64,000 nt of DNA from Rotaria sp. Silwood1 (GCA_905250075.1 CAJNOP010000011.1:2358169-2422168); one strand, 5' to 3'. Shown: positions 35,044-47,987, numbered from the stretch's first letter. A program made the numbers and translations. The notes: a model not told the origin generated them from the letters alone.

Positions 35044-38000
35044 TTTAATTAAATGATAATAGAAATAATTCTAAAAAAAAAAAAATCAATTTCACAAATA
35101 AAATAATGTTCATGAAAAATGTGTATCTAATTGTATCGATTCTTTTTTTTTTTTTCTTTTTCATTTTCTAAAATGCATCATGGTCATCATCTACGCCTTT
35201 TTTCCTATTCTCATACAATATATTTGCCTTTAGACAATAGATTAAGCCTTGTATCAATGAGATAAAGTCACACAAGATTAACACTTTCATATATAATATA
35301 GTAAATCCTTCACTCGAGGTTTTTTTTTCTTCGATATTTTCTTTACATACCCAATCAATGTTGACAATATCTTTAGGTGCCATTTGAATCAATTTGTGTA
35401 AAGCAAAAAAAATTAATAAATGACTACTTGAATAATGTATACATATTTATTAGCACATAACGATGATTAAAAAAAAAAGGAAATGGATATATGCATATCT
35501 ATAGCTTTACATGTATTAGATAAGCAAAGACATGTCACGGACGACTGAGTTGAAAGGTAAAAGATTGAATAAAAGGAAAATAAGTAAGAAAAAAAAAATA
35601 TAAATATGTACACATGTTGATAATCAAATATGTAATACTCAAGGACTCTATGGAAAAAAAAATTTGTTACTATAGTTTGTTTTTCTTGTGAAGATTGACA
35701 TATTGACTAATTGGTTATTTTTTTCAAAGTCATTTTTATAAATACTGGAAAAAAGATAACATGGAACATCTTACAAAGAGTATGTCAGGTAACTAAATAC
35801 TATACTTTCTTACCATAATAATTGTCGCGTAAGGGAAAAAGAAAGTATTTTCTATTATGAAAAATCTTGATGCGTCAAATTGAAGATGTTCCGATGAAAT
35901 GTCTTTTTTTTTTTTTTATCTATAATGATGATACGTATTACGCGTTTGTCGTTCGTGAGTCCCTCATTTGAACGAAGTTTTTTTTTTCTCTTTTTTTTTT
36001 TTTATTCTTTTTCTTGGTTCTGCCTGATTGAACATCTACTTTTTTCTCTATCTCTGTCTCTCTCGTTTTTGACGATGATTATCGTTCAAAATGAATGAAT
36101 GCATGATGTTGAATGCGAAAATGATCTATCATCAACGAAAAAAGAAAAAAAAAAAAAGAGAGAATAGAAGGGCGTGCTGCAATCAACAAGACCGACCATA
36201 TCCTAAATTGAAACATTTTATTGAATCGAGAGTATACAAGCGTTTCATATTTTCATATGGACGATAATGGCGAGACATTTTTTCATGCGTTTTGCACTCA
36301 TACACATAACTCTTCGAAACGTCATATAGATTGATTCAAATGATTGCGTACAGATGACTCAACACGTAGAATAGATCATTAGATACATAGGTCTACATCT
36401 TTTTTATATAACAATAATAAATAAGACCATTTAAAAAAATTTTGTCATATATTTGGAATTTGAAACATATTATATATTATATTATACATATATATCGGAG
36501 GATAGTTATGACATTAAATACCTTGATGATATAAAAATGAAATTTTAAGTGAAAATTAATATGTTTATATATGATTTTTATTTGTTATGCGAATGATTCG
36601 AACTTACATACCACACTATGCTTATTTTAATTAATGAAACAGAGTAATATACATATCATATTACTTTAAGGTTTTTGTTAATAAACTCGATTTCAAAAAA
36701 AAAAAAAAAGAAGAAGAAGAAAAAAAAAATCAATCACGTATTCATCGGCGTCAAAATTAGTTAATATCAACTTTTTGACAGCTAATGTCAAACTTTTACT
36801 AAAGTGATAATTTAGAATGTAACATACTATTACGATTCAAAATATTTATCATATTCTATTTAATGAGACCTTCGATCTTGACACATGTATAGAACTTTTA
36901 ATAAGACGCGATCGAATATATTGCATGCATCATAATATTTTCTTACAAAAGACAAGTGTTTCAAATATTCGATAATATTAATAATAAATTTTTAAAAGAA
37001 AACATGATTTATTTTGTTTAGAAAATTCTCAAGAGATACTGTTAAATTTTTATCAAAATGAATTATTATAATTCTTATTTATCTATATAAATTCTATTTT
37101 CGATTGGCATTTATTGACAATATTTTTACATTATTAACTTAAATAATGATATATAACCAACGTCAAAATATTAGAAGATTAAATCAAAGGGAATTCAAAA
37201 TAAATACTAATTAAATTTGAATAAATGAAAGTAAAACTATCAATTCATTTTAAAACATCTTTTAGATTTTATCATGAAAACAAATGAAGATGTCTTATAT
37301 GTAAACAAAACTAGACAGTCATTTTATCTTATATTGATTTTAATACTTAACTAAATTTGTGTTAATGTTCTTTTTATGATTTCAAATAAATTAAATCTAA
37401 CATTTACCAGATATATGTGTAGTTTATCAATATTCAAATCATCAATTAAGAATGTGTTCATTGAGATCAAATGCTTTTATTTGAAAATAAAAATAGATGA
37501 GTAAATATATTTTAAATAACATTTGATAGAAACAAGATAGAGTACTGCGATTTTCACCACATTGAAAAGGGAAGATGAATTCATATCGAATCATATAGCT
37601 ATTATAAATTCTCTTATGATTTTTCTTTTTTTTGTCTGAAATTCTTTTAATCAAATTTATGAAAGAACAGTATTAGAAAAATGGTTCTTATGAACCGTAA
37701 AAATCTGTTCTTTTGCCATAGCAATTGCTTAAAACCCAGAATACTTATGACTCTTGAATAACAAAATCTAAAAATATGAGACTTACATAACTTTTTAGAT
37801 TTTCCATTGATAGTTTGTATGCACACCTGAACAATTTAAAATTCACTATAATCATCTCTCTGTATACGTTAAAATTCAAAAGAAAAAAAAACGTCGATTG
37901 AAAACTGCAAAAATATTCAGTCAAAAAGCATTTGTGATACACGATTCAATGCATCTTCATCCCTTTTTTTTCTAAAGATACAAAACCACAGCTCTCTATC

Positions 38001-39348
38001 TTGTTTCTATCAAAAGTTATTAATAAAATTCCCATCCGCCATGCTTTTTTTATTTTGAAATGACCATTAGTTTCAATAATATAGAAAGAAAGTACATTTT
38101 TCTCAGCAATAGTCAAATGTATATTTATTAGAATAAAAAAAGAAAATTTTACAACTTCCTGAAGTTTACAACTTGTAATATGCGCTCATTCACCTTTTGA
38201 AAAAAAAAATTCTCGTACATCGTTTAATCATATTCATGATCCATATAGAAACCAATGTTCTCTATTTTAACCCATAGAATATTTGCAAAAAAAAGAAGTT
38301 TTATGTAAATTTCTTGAAATGGCAAAGAAAAACTATTGAATAAATCTAATTCTATAACCATCATAGTGATAATCAATGAACTATTTATCTTTCTCGATTA
38401 ATAGATTTTATATATATATATAGAAATCTTTCTTTATTGTAAGAACCATTTATTTTTTTAATAAAGGTAAAAGATCATTATGAAAAATGATGATGAGAAA
38501 AAAAAAAAAGTTAGTTCTTTTGTACATATAAGAAAAAAATTTAAATTTCATAAGATTCTATTAAAATTATAATATTTATTTGATTGTTGATATTTAATTT
38601 GATAGAAATTTTACAAAATAATTTGTTCTTGAATGATTCTTTACGATTAATATTATATTTATTTCAATTTTATAAATTGTTTTTTTTTTTTTATTCGATT
38701 TGAAAGAAACTCATCGTTATATTGAGTACAAATATATATATATTATTCGCTTTAATAAGTTATATTTAGAACATATGTAATTGATCTTGATAGAGAAGAC
38801 CCCATATTAAGAAACATACAAAAAAATTTTATGTTTAAGCAATTACGAATTTTTCTTTTTAATTTAGTAAGATTTAAACAAAATATGCACAATTTATATG
38901 TGTCATTATTGTCTGAGAAATAACGGTGACGATGTCGTTTTTTTTTTTTCCTCCTCCTTTTCTTCTTCTTCTTCTTCTTATGCCTATTAATACTGCCACT
39001 ACTATTCCTACATCAACTAGTAGTAGTACTGCCACTGCTGTCGTTCTTTTCCACCACTTCTTTATACTTCTACAGTAGATTGTCGTTGTCATTTGAATCG
39101 TTGTAGCGTGCAATAACGGCAGCAGCGGGAGGAATAAGAAGGAAATCGAATCGGCTGTTACTTGCCCTGTACTCTCGTCTACATACAATGAACGTTAGTT
39201 GTAAGCATATATATATATGCCATTCGCGTAAGGCAACAAGGGTAACAAGAATTTTCTTTTTTTTCTCTTCTCTTTCTTCTATAACAAGTAAGCGTAAGCA
39301 GTAGCATGCATCAGAAAGGAAAGAAAATATATGGCTACTATATACATG

Positions 39349-39369
39349 TATGTGCGTGTGTGTGTGTGC
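39349..39369. repeat. TG dinucleotide microsatellite
   Basis: (TG)n run about 540 bp upstream of the HMG-box gene. Confidence 0.8.
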
Positions 39370-39575
39370 TTTGTCTGTCTATATGTTTGTGCTTGCTCTC
39401 ACACACATACGCACAAACTACATTGCATAGCCGACGACGGCATACATACACAGCGTTAAGCGCAAAAGGAAAGAGAAAGCAGACACTCGCGCTATTGCTC
39501 TTTCACATAAGCTCTTCTCTCTCCTTTCATATTCACCATCACCACCACTCTACACACACACACATATAGCTATTG

Positions 39576-39636
39576 CTGACTGACTGACTGACACACACAC
39601 ACTGTGCAAAAGACAAGCAAGCAAGCAAGCAAGTAG
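39576..39636. repeat. Compound CTGA / CA / AAGC microsatellite
   Basis: (CTGA)4 followed by (CA)6 and then about five AAGC units, 270-330 bp upstream of the HMG-box start codon. It could lie in the promoter or 5' UTR. Confidence 0.75.
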
Positions 39637-39906
39637 CAAGCAAAGCAGTATATATACAGTCTACTCGATTAATACGACATCTACTTTTTACAGTATGTAT
39701 ATTTATAAAAAAAAAAAAATTAAGAATAAGAATAATTTTTTATTTTTAATAGAAGAATAATTTATTTTTTTTGAAATATAAATTAATATACAAAAAAAAA
39801 AAAATTTTCAGTTGCAAAAAAAAAAGCACAAAACTTTTAAAAACCAATCTAATAAATATATATATAGTTAAGCGGGAATTTTAATTCAATAATATATTTT
39901 AGAAAA

Positions 39907-40173
39907 ATGCCTCGTGTAAGTAAATCACAAAAAGATCCAAATGCACCAAAACGTCCATTATCAACATTTTTCTTATTTTCACAAGATGAACGACCAAAAA
40001 TAAAAAAAGATAATCCATCATTATCAGTTGCTGATATTGCTAAACTTATTGGTGAACGATGGCGTTCAATAAGTGAAGATAAAAAACGTCATTATGAAGA
40101 AAAAGCTCGAACAGAAAAAGAACGATATGATCGTGAAGTAGCCGAATATAAAAAACAAGGTGGTGGTAAATAA
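39907..40173 (+). CDS. Single HMG-box DNA-bending protein, 88 aa (NHP6/HMGB-like)
   Basis: One exon from ATG 39907 to TAA. Residues about 11-80 form one HMG box: DPNAPKRPLSTFFLFSQDER, then a central helix with IAKLIGERWRSISEDKKRHY and a closing EKARTEKERYDREVAEYKK. There is no second box and no acidic tail, so it resembles yeast NHP6 or insect HMG-D in size rather than vertebrate HMGB1. Such proteins bind the DNA minor groove without sequence preference and bend it, in chromatin. TTTTAG ends four bases before the ATG, so a 5' splice or trans-splice junction may sit there. Confidence 0.93.
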   Translation: MPRVSKSQKDPNAPKRPLSTFFLFSQDERPKIKKDNPSLSVADIAKLIGERWRSISEDKKRHYEEKARTEKERYDREVAEYKKQGGGK

Positions 40174-41311
40174 ATAAAAGAAACAAAAAAAAGGCACAAT
40201 TTATAAATATTATATAAATATATATAACAATGATTCCGATGATTGTTTTTTTTTTTTGAAAATAGAAGATCATTTAGTGTGTACATAATCATCATATATT
40301 GTAGTTAGTATTACCAAAAACAAAAAAAAAAATAAAGAAACCAGAATGTTGTTTCGTTTTGTTCATTTTTTTTTTCTCTTTTTTGTTGTATTCATCTTTT
40401 TTTGTCTCTCTCTCTCTCTCTCTCTTTTTTTTTGCTTCTTCATTTGCTTGTTTGTATATGTTGTGTTCACTAACTGAAAAAAAAAAGATAAATAAAATTT
40501 CTAAAAATTGAATATTTTCTTTTGATATCAACGTTATATATATATATATCAATAGATGAAAGAAAACAAAAAAGAATTTGAACAAATGTGAATAAATTTT
40601 TGTGATAATAAATGAACATATTTCAGATTGTATTCAGTATGATTTTATGTGCGGATAGTTAATTTTAGAATTTATTCAGTATTGTTTTGAAATCAAGGCA
40701 TTCGAATTATAATATTGAGAAATCATATCTTGTATATATAGTGTTCAAGAATTCGTTTTGTATTGATTGAAGTTATATAAGATTCTGTATTAGAAAACTT
40801 CTATACAACAATAGTTCAACAGATTAAAATCGAAATTTGATATATTCCTATTTTTGATTCTGATTGTTCTCATATCATTATCTTTTAGTTGAGACTTTTA
40901 AATCCTTTGTTTAATAAAGATTATATCCTACAGATGTCATTCATATACTAATTGATTTAATAAAATCAAATAAAAATTCTTATAAAAAAACATTCTTTTA
41001 AATAATCAAAAACAAATAAATATAATAATATTTTAAAAAAAATAAAAACTTTTTATAAAAAAATTCTATATAAATGAAGGTTTAAACATCGCAACAAAAT
41101 GGTAGTCATCGTCAAGCGAATGACTTTTCTTTTCTTTCCCGATTGATGAATAAATGGGACGAAAAAAGAGAAAGAAAGGTCACATTAATAAAAATGTGAT
41201 TATGTTTTTAATATTAATACATAAACCTTTTGTTTTTTTTTTTCCTTAACTCTTATTTATATTTCTAGATAAATTAATAACAAAAAAAAAAAAGAAAAAA
41301 TTAAAAACGAA
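40174..41311. other. Intergenic between HMG-box and forkhead genes
   Basis: 3' UTR-like sequence followed by AT-rich DNA with a (TC)n run at 40404-40425. No gene seen. Confidence 0.6.
40404..40425. repeat. TC dinucleotide microsatellite
   Basis: (TC)n run in the 3' flank of the HMG-box gene. Confidence 0.8.
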
Positions 41312-44300
41312 ATGTCTAATGAAGACGATGAATGTGACTCGTCGAGTCTTTTTAATGTTGCAAGTCAAACAGATGTAAATTCATTTTTACATTCTCAAGC
41401 AGCTAAAATAACAGGTATAACAACAAGTATAAGTGATGATGAAAATAGTTCTATGGATGGAAGTTTATTAACACATTTTTCAAAAGTATCATCAGAAAAA
41501 AAATATATTATAACAACAAATACAAATATACGTTCAACACCTATAAAACCATATTTAAGTCGTTCATGTTTTGCATCATTAACAAGTTCATCACCAATTA
41601 AAAATTCATTACAAAAAACTTATGCATCCGATGATTTAACTGAATTAAAATGGTTAAATACATTTAAATTAAAAGAATTTAAAGATGATTTTACTTCAAA
41701 TAATATTAAAGATAAAGATAATAATAATAATACTAAAAATCCATTAATATCCCAACAACAACAACAAGAACAAGAACAAAACAATAATAATAATAATGAT
41801 GAAGATCGTTTAGCAAAATTAATAAGTGAATTAAAATCCTATGATAATGAAAATACAAAAATAACAACAACATCATTTGGTATAATTATATTTCTTGGAT
41901 TTTATTCTAAACGTGATGAAAAACATTTATCATGGTCATTAACAATAAAACAATTATATGAATATGTACAAAATAATGCTAAATATATAACAAATAAACG
42001 TGGATGGAAAAATTTATTACGACAATCATTAATTACAATACCATGTTTTGTTAAAACAAAACGTGATTTACTTAAATCTCGTTCATTATGGACAATTGAT
42101 CCATATTATCGACCATTATTAACAAAAGCTTATTTAACAAATCCACCATCACAATCATCAATTATTACAATAAATAAGTATAAAAATGAAATACTTTTTA
42201 TTTTTTACGAAATTTTGAAAATTTGTTTTTTTTTTTGAATTTATTAGAACATTATCCGAAGCACCAACAAATCGACATGATGATCAATTGTAAATTTTAT
42301 ATTTGATTTGATTTTTCTTTTTTTGTAATTTTCAATTTTTTTATTTAGAGACATTAATCGTTCATCACAATCAATTGTAAGTAATTTTGCACCAAAAGCA
42401 ACAGTGAAAACAAAAGGTAAAAAAAAAAAATAAGAATTGAATATTTATCATAATGTTTTTTTTCTTCTTTATATAATCAGTACTTCCACGTCTTTATGAA
42501 CGTCTTTGCGAAGAAAAAGCAGATGATGATGGTGAGGATGGAGATGAAGCTGATTCACATAATATTGCCAAACGTCATCGAAGTTCAACATCAGGTAAAA
42601 CATCGATAATAGAACTTATCTATACTTGATAGAATTGTAGCTTTAGCAAAAAGAAAAAACAAATATGAAAATCTAAAGTTTGAAAACTACTCTTTGTGTG
42701 AAATTATCTCTTATAGAGATATGTTGAATGACAAGATACAAAAAAATTTGTTGATATACAAATGTATCAGAAGTATTATTCGATGAATTTTTAATGAATA
42801 AATATAAATATCAGTTATTTGGAATATTGAAAAATGCTGAAAACTAATTTTGATATAAAAGATTTGCAAATTACGTCATTATATAGATGATGTATAATAA
42901 AGAATAGATTTGTCATGAGAAAGAAATCGTCTCAAATGACTCAGATCTTTTCTATTGATATATTTCTCATCTGTTAGTAAAGATACAGAAGCTGTTCCTA
43001 AAAAACAAAAATTTTTTTTGCTTTCATATATGTCAAAAATGGAAAAAGAAAATTTGATTTATTGAACATACAAATGATGTTATGAAAAAATTAATCTTTA
43101 TTAATCAGGAGTTAATGCTCGTACTACGACAAAAAAAAATATTGATTCGGATTTTTAAATGAAAAATCTTTTTTTACAGCTAGTAATTTTCCTCAATGAG
43201 TATTAGCGTACGTTTGTAAATAGAATCAAATAAGAAAAAGTTGAAAAGAATAACAGTTTGTAGATCTTTCCTTTCCGAGTTATGGATATTACTATTAGAT
43301 TGATCACTTAAAATAAGAGATTTGTCAATTCAGAATTTCAAACTAAAATTGCATTACATATCGATTACATGACTTCTATAGCAATCTCAATGTCATAATC
43401 AAAACGAATGTTTCTTTCTTTTTGGGGGGATATAGAGTCTTCAAAAAAAAACATCTTCATAGTACTGAATACCATGAAAATTGACTTTTCTTCAATACTC
43501 ATTCTCTCGAGAAAGAAGTATTCATATTTATTATGATAGTGAGGTCACGAGAAGGATCATCATAGTCTAAATATGAAAAAAAAGTTATGTTCGAAATTTT
43601 GTACTTTGAGTTTCTTCTAGATTTGCTATTCCGAGTGATAAATCTGATAAAATGTTAATAACTCGGAAAGAAACACGTACGAACTCTTATCCTATTAAAC
43701 TTTTTCTAATCTCATTAGATCCTACTTACGTTAAAATATTAACGGAAAAGCTTTGAATTACGTATTGTCATCATTTTTTATATTTTTTCATTGGTATGAA
43801 AATTGAAAAAGGACACTTTTGTTGAATGTACATCAATCAATTCTATACAATCTTGTATATTTCCTATTTATTGTATTAGAATGTACTATTTCCATATATT
43901 AACTATAGTATCAGGTTTCTTTCTCTTGTTTCTAACTAATGAAATATTTTTCAAATTTTATTGATGAAATCAACACATTGCAGAAAACATCTTGGAATAA
44001 TGAACATTATCATTCACTTTTTTTTAAAATTATGGAAGAGAATCTCAATGAGGTTGTACTAGCATGAGAAGCAGTGTTTTATCCAGAGGGGTGCCCCCCC
44101 AGAAAATCGAGTTCGCCCTCCCGAGGCTTGTGATAATCGTGCTACGAATACATGGCTTGCCCCCCCCCCCCCGAAAATAATTTTTCGCCCCCTCGGAAAT
44201 TCAAATCGCCCCTCCGGAAAAAAATTTCGGGATAAAACACTGATGAGAAGTAATAGCATGAAGATAAACTTTCATTCGTTAATGATCATTCAAGAATAAA

Positions 44301-46827
44301 TAATTCGATTATGAAACTTTGAAAATATTTCATCAATAATATGCACATATCGTTTATTCGTTAGAAACTAATGAGAGATGATGATTAAAAAACAAACATT
44401 GACTCTACAATACAAACGTCTAGAAGACAAATTTGATAATTAGTTATTTTTTGAAATTTATCAATTCTTAATATAAGTTTTGAATTCGAGATTTTTTTTG
44501 TTTTTATGGACTATTAAATTGAAAAATTTCAATTTTTTCGATGATTTCAAAACGTTTTTTTTTTTTCTTATATTAGTTTATAACATGAAATTGATCTTAG
44601 AAATTTTTTAGTAACAATTTTATATATAATTTATACCATGATGAACAAAACTAAATAACTGGTAATAGTGTGTTGCACCAGATGGTTTTCTTTTCTCTTG
44701 ATACATTTTTTTTTTCAAGTGTGTCTTAAAACATATTTTATTATTCTAACACTCATGTAGAAAATCTTTTTTTTTTTTGTTGATTGAATTTTATACATTC
44801 GAATTTGATTTAATAGGTCGTAAACGTCCTCATTCCTCATCAGGTCATCGACAATCTATTAAAAGTAAGACATGCAATATTTTCTTTTTTTGTTTGATTT
44901 CGAATAAAAATTTTTCTCATTAGATAATGATGGAAAACGTCGTTCATCAACATCACCATGGGCAACTAAAATACTCAAACGACATAAACGACGACATTAT
45001 CGTCAATCAGGAGGTGTTGAACCAAAAACATCAACACCAGCTAGAGGGTAAAAATATTTTTCTTTACAATACTAGGACAAAAAATTCGAAATTGCATATA
45101 TACGCACTCAATATTTCATTTTTTACGACTATATTTTGATATATTTATATAGTTTAGTATTACGATCGTACTTCCCCGTAATGTATATATGATCCGTTAA
45201 CGATGAGAGACTAGGTAAAATGAAAATCGTATATTGTTTTTAATAAAAAGAACACCATGAAAGATCGTATTTCTTTGCACGTAATATACAGAGAAATAAG
45301 ATCGTAATACTTAGTCATGTAACATATTCAATATAGGAAGATTTATGATTGTTTATGAGCATGTTGGAATGTTTTTAGATATGTTGATCATTGTCATGAA
45401 ACTAGTAGATGATTCAATCGATCGATTGTTCAAAATTTACATACATGAGAATATGATGTAATCATTATTGAGAGTTACAGAGTAAATTTCAACATCTGAT
45501 TATGATAGATTTTAAATGAAATTATTTAAATAATGTAATATTAATTTTTTTTTTGTAATAGAAATAACTAAATGTATTGATTTCTATAATGTCTTTATAA
45601 ATCAATATATACAAGTTTTATTCGAAAAATGAATAGAATACAAAATAATATACATGATGAGAAATTGATTTGCAAGTTTTTATTTAAAATAGTAAAAATT
45701 TTAAGAATTAAAATCAATATTTATAATTACATATCATAAATAAAATTTTCAAATTCAACATATAATCTTTTTTCAGAAAAAAACAATAATTTTCTTTGTT
45801 TTTTTGTTTATCAATTTCTGTAACAAGGACCAACCCTTCATAATATCGTGAACTCTAACATTTCAAAAGTAGTTCTTCTCCAATCTAAATGACCTCGGAA
45901 CATCCTTGACGTTAAGTTTTACCTTGTATATTTATCAAGTACTTTACTTAATGCAAGTTGATATCTATTTCTATATCTTTCTATCTTATATGTCTCGTGT
46001 CTGATGAATCAAGTCACGAGACATATAAGATTCATTATATTTCAATGATATAATTTATTAATACTCATCTTATCTCTTGAACATGATTTCCAATGTCTGA
46101 AGAAAATTTTATGAAAGAATTTTCATAGAAAAGAAAAGAGATCCTTTTCTTTCTATTTAATATAGGTCTAATAATGAAAATCGTTCATCATCAACATCTA
46201 CTATTGTTACACCTTGTCCAAGTATGGATCATAATTATTTACTTCAACCTGAAAAAATAAAATATTCACCAAAAAAACGAACTAAATCTACAGGATCAAT
46301 TGAATATAGTAAATAATTTAATAATATTATTCAAATTCATTTTTCTTCTTTTTTTTTTTTTTTTTAATAAACTAGATGAACCATCAAGTGGTGATGCTGA
46401 AGAAGATGATGAACGTGATAGTAGTTCATCAATACGTCCAATACGTAAATCAATAATAACAACACGTGCTCAAGCAGCAGCACGTAATAATCATTCAAAA
46501 AATCGTCGAAAAAGTTCTCCACCAAAAAAACGTTCATCACTTCAATTACCATCTCATCGACCAAATACACGTATAAATCGACGAATAATTGAACAAGATC
46601 TGAAATTATTACGACAAGCTAATGTTTTACCTCAATTATCACCACCAACATATCAACAACCACTTGATTTATCTCTTGGTCCTAATCGATCATCTTCATA
46701 TGAAGAAATAATTGAACAAACAACGACAACAACAACAACAACAACGGATAGTGAAACACTAAAAGAAATTATACAAATAAAAACAACACCAATGGAAGGC
46801 GTACTTGATTTATCTCTTTCCCGATGA
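41312..46827 (+). CDS. Divergent FOXN-like forkhead protein with C-terminal CtBP-binding motifs, 618 aa
   Basis: Eight exons: 41312-42177, 42248-42289, 42349-42416, 42481-42594, 44817-44864, 44924-45047, 46166-46308, 46376-46827. All phases agree, giving 619 codons. Residues about 187-272 align with a forkhead domain: LTIKQLYEYVQNNAKYIT, GWKNLL, PCFVK, LWTIDPYYRPLL. The DPxYRPLL ending and the preceding LKWLN motif resemble FOXN2/3. In the recognition helix the usual RHNLS reads RQSLI, so DNA contact is altered. The central part has basic stretches (SPKKRTKS, RRKSSPPKKR), probably nuclear signals. PLDLSL (564-569) is a canonical CtBP co-repressor motif, and VLDLSLS (611-617) is a second one at the very end. 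Likely a nuclear transcriptional repressor. Intron 4 is 2.2 kb and holds two mobile elements. Confidence 0.85.
43180..43745. mobile_element. Foldback element in forkhead-gene intron 4
   Basis: Inverted arms: left includes tttcctttccgagttatgga (about 43267) and agaaaaagttgaaaagaata, and the right arm near 43660-43740 carries their diverged complement (ataactcggaaagaaacacg, aaactttttctaatct). Arms about 200 bp, centre AT-rich. Limits approximate. Confidence 0.65.
44072..44242. mobile_element. GC-rich hAT-type MITE, 171 bp, 8-bp target duplication
   Basis: Inverted termini CAGTGTTTTATCC at both ends (the right end reads GGATAAAACACTG apart from one base), flanked by perfect 8-mers ATGAGAAG (44064-44071 and 44243-44250). 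The centre is rich in C runs and CCTC/CGAGG motifs, unlike the AT-rich intron around it. The minus-strand open frame across it is not a gene. Confidence 0.88.
45157..45310. mobile_element. Short MITE with TTA flanks in forkhead-gene intron 6
   Basis: Perfect 11-bp inverted termini GTATTACGATC / GATCGTAATAC, extended by weaker inner pairing, with TTA on both sides (45154-45156, 45311-45313). 154 bp, no coding capacity. Confidence 0.7.
45320..45770. repeat. Dispersed repeat, copy A
   Basis: Matches 51400-51755 plus 52443-52620 along its length. The best shared block is TTATTTAAATAATGTAATAT, followed by AAATAAC and a TTGATTTCTAT block, and then AAGTTTTATTCGAAA. Copy A is uninterrupted and lies in intron 6 of the forkhead gene. 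Confidence 0.75.
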
Positions 46828-47987
46828 TCATATGAATATTTATTTGTTAAGTGTGTATTTAGTTTTTGTACGTGTGCAATATTAAACGTACCAGATAAAA
46901 CATATTTATTTCACTCATTTACTCAGGCTTATTTTGCCTTTAACAACCATACTCTACATCTATATATTCTGAAGCTTTTTTTCTTTTTTTGTTCGTTGTC
47001 CTTATTTGTGCATTGTTTTTTTCTTTTTTTTTTTTTTTTGTTGTTGTTGTTTATTATTTCTCACCGTATTTGTGCTTCCATTCTGCGAAATTATCGGTTT
47101 TTTTTCCTTGTTTATAAAAATTATTCTTTAGATATAAAAAGAAAACATGAAAAAGGTCATACTCAAACCTTAAAGTATGCTTATACGTACATTTTATTTA
47201 CTATTTTTAGAACATGGTATTTAACTACATCGCTAAAACAACCTCTTGCTCTCTTTCTTAGTGATAAATGCATTTGTTTTTTTTTCATTCATCATGCTTT
47301 GCAATCAAAAAATGTACTAAGTAAAGATAGTCGATTGAAATAAAGGAAGTGTTAGATGAAAACATATAGTGATATTTTTTTTTCTTTTCTCATTGTCAAG
47401 TATAATTCAGTAGACAAAAAAAAAAAATATTTCGTTTAAGTATTACAAATATAAAAAAGAAAGCATGACTTCGGTGTGAATAAGAACATATTGAATAATA
47501 TATTGACATTGAAATTTTGTACAAGGAAGTGTAGATTTGAAAAATTTAGCAAATAGATTCTCTTAGATATTATTTAACAACATACATATATATGGGTAAG
47601 TAATTTTCTTGTTCTGCACTTCCTTTTTTTTTTGTTCTTACAATGCTTACGACCTTCAAACAACGTGACAGGGTTTTTTTCTTATAGCATTTTATGATTA
47701 GAATATAAAGACAAATATGAAACGATGAAAAAAAAAAAACGGTTTTATCTTTTATGTTACATTCTGGAAATTTCACAAAAACAGCTATTTACAACATATG
47801 GAAAAATTGGAAGTAATAGTTCCCAGTTTTTTTGAATAAAATAAAGGAAAACAAATTGCTTTCATAATATGGATGTGGGAAGTACATTTTCTTTTTTCGT
47901 TCTTGCTTTTTCTTTTTCATTAGACTATATAAAAGCCCTCTTGTGCCGTTGCCGTTCTGGCCATAATAAAAAAGCTGAAAAAAAAGC
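46828..47987. other. Intergenic between the forkhead and ankyrin/TPR genes
   Basis: AT-rich, with several poly-T runs. No gene that I can support. The proximal promoter of the next gene is at its end. Confidence 0.6.
47926..47935 (+). promoter_or_regulatory. TATA box of the ankyrin/TPR gene
   Basis: TATATAAAAG, 53 bp upstream of the ATG. It is a near-perfect TATA box and sits next to a short GC-richer stretch. Confidence 0.6.

Larger units (their letters stand above)
35044..39906. other. Intergenic, 4.9 kb, microsatellite-rich towards the HMG-box gene
   Basis: Holds a possible extra 5' exon of the large gene (35351-35383), then AT-rich sequence with poly-A/T runs. From about 38930 base composition changes and simple repeats cluster. 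Open frames here are by-products of those repeats. No gene that I can support. Confidence 0.5.

Noticed and set aside
38874-39188. 104-codon minus-strand frame with hydrophobic and Arg-rich parts
   Set aside because: Made of trinucleotide-like simple sequence (GAA/AGT runs). No recognisable domain and no paired exon.
39306-39569. 87-codon plus-strand frame with Cys/His-rich text
   Set aside because: It is generated by TG/CA and other simple repeats upstream of the HMG-box gene. No splice or codon support.
44059-44259. 66-codon minus-strand open frame rich in Gly/Arg
   Set aside because: It lies entirely across the GC-rich hAT MITE. The apparent protein is the translated repeat.
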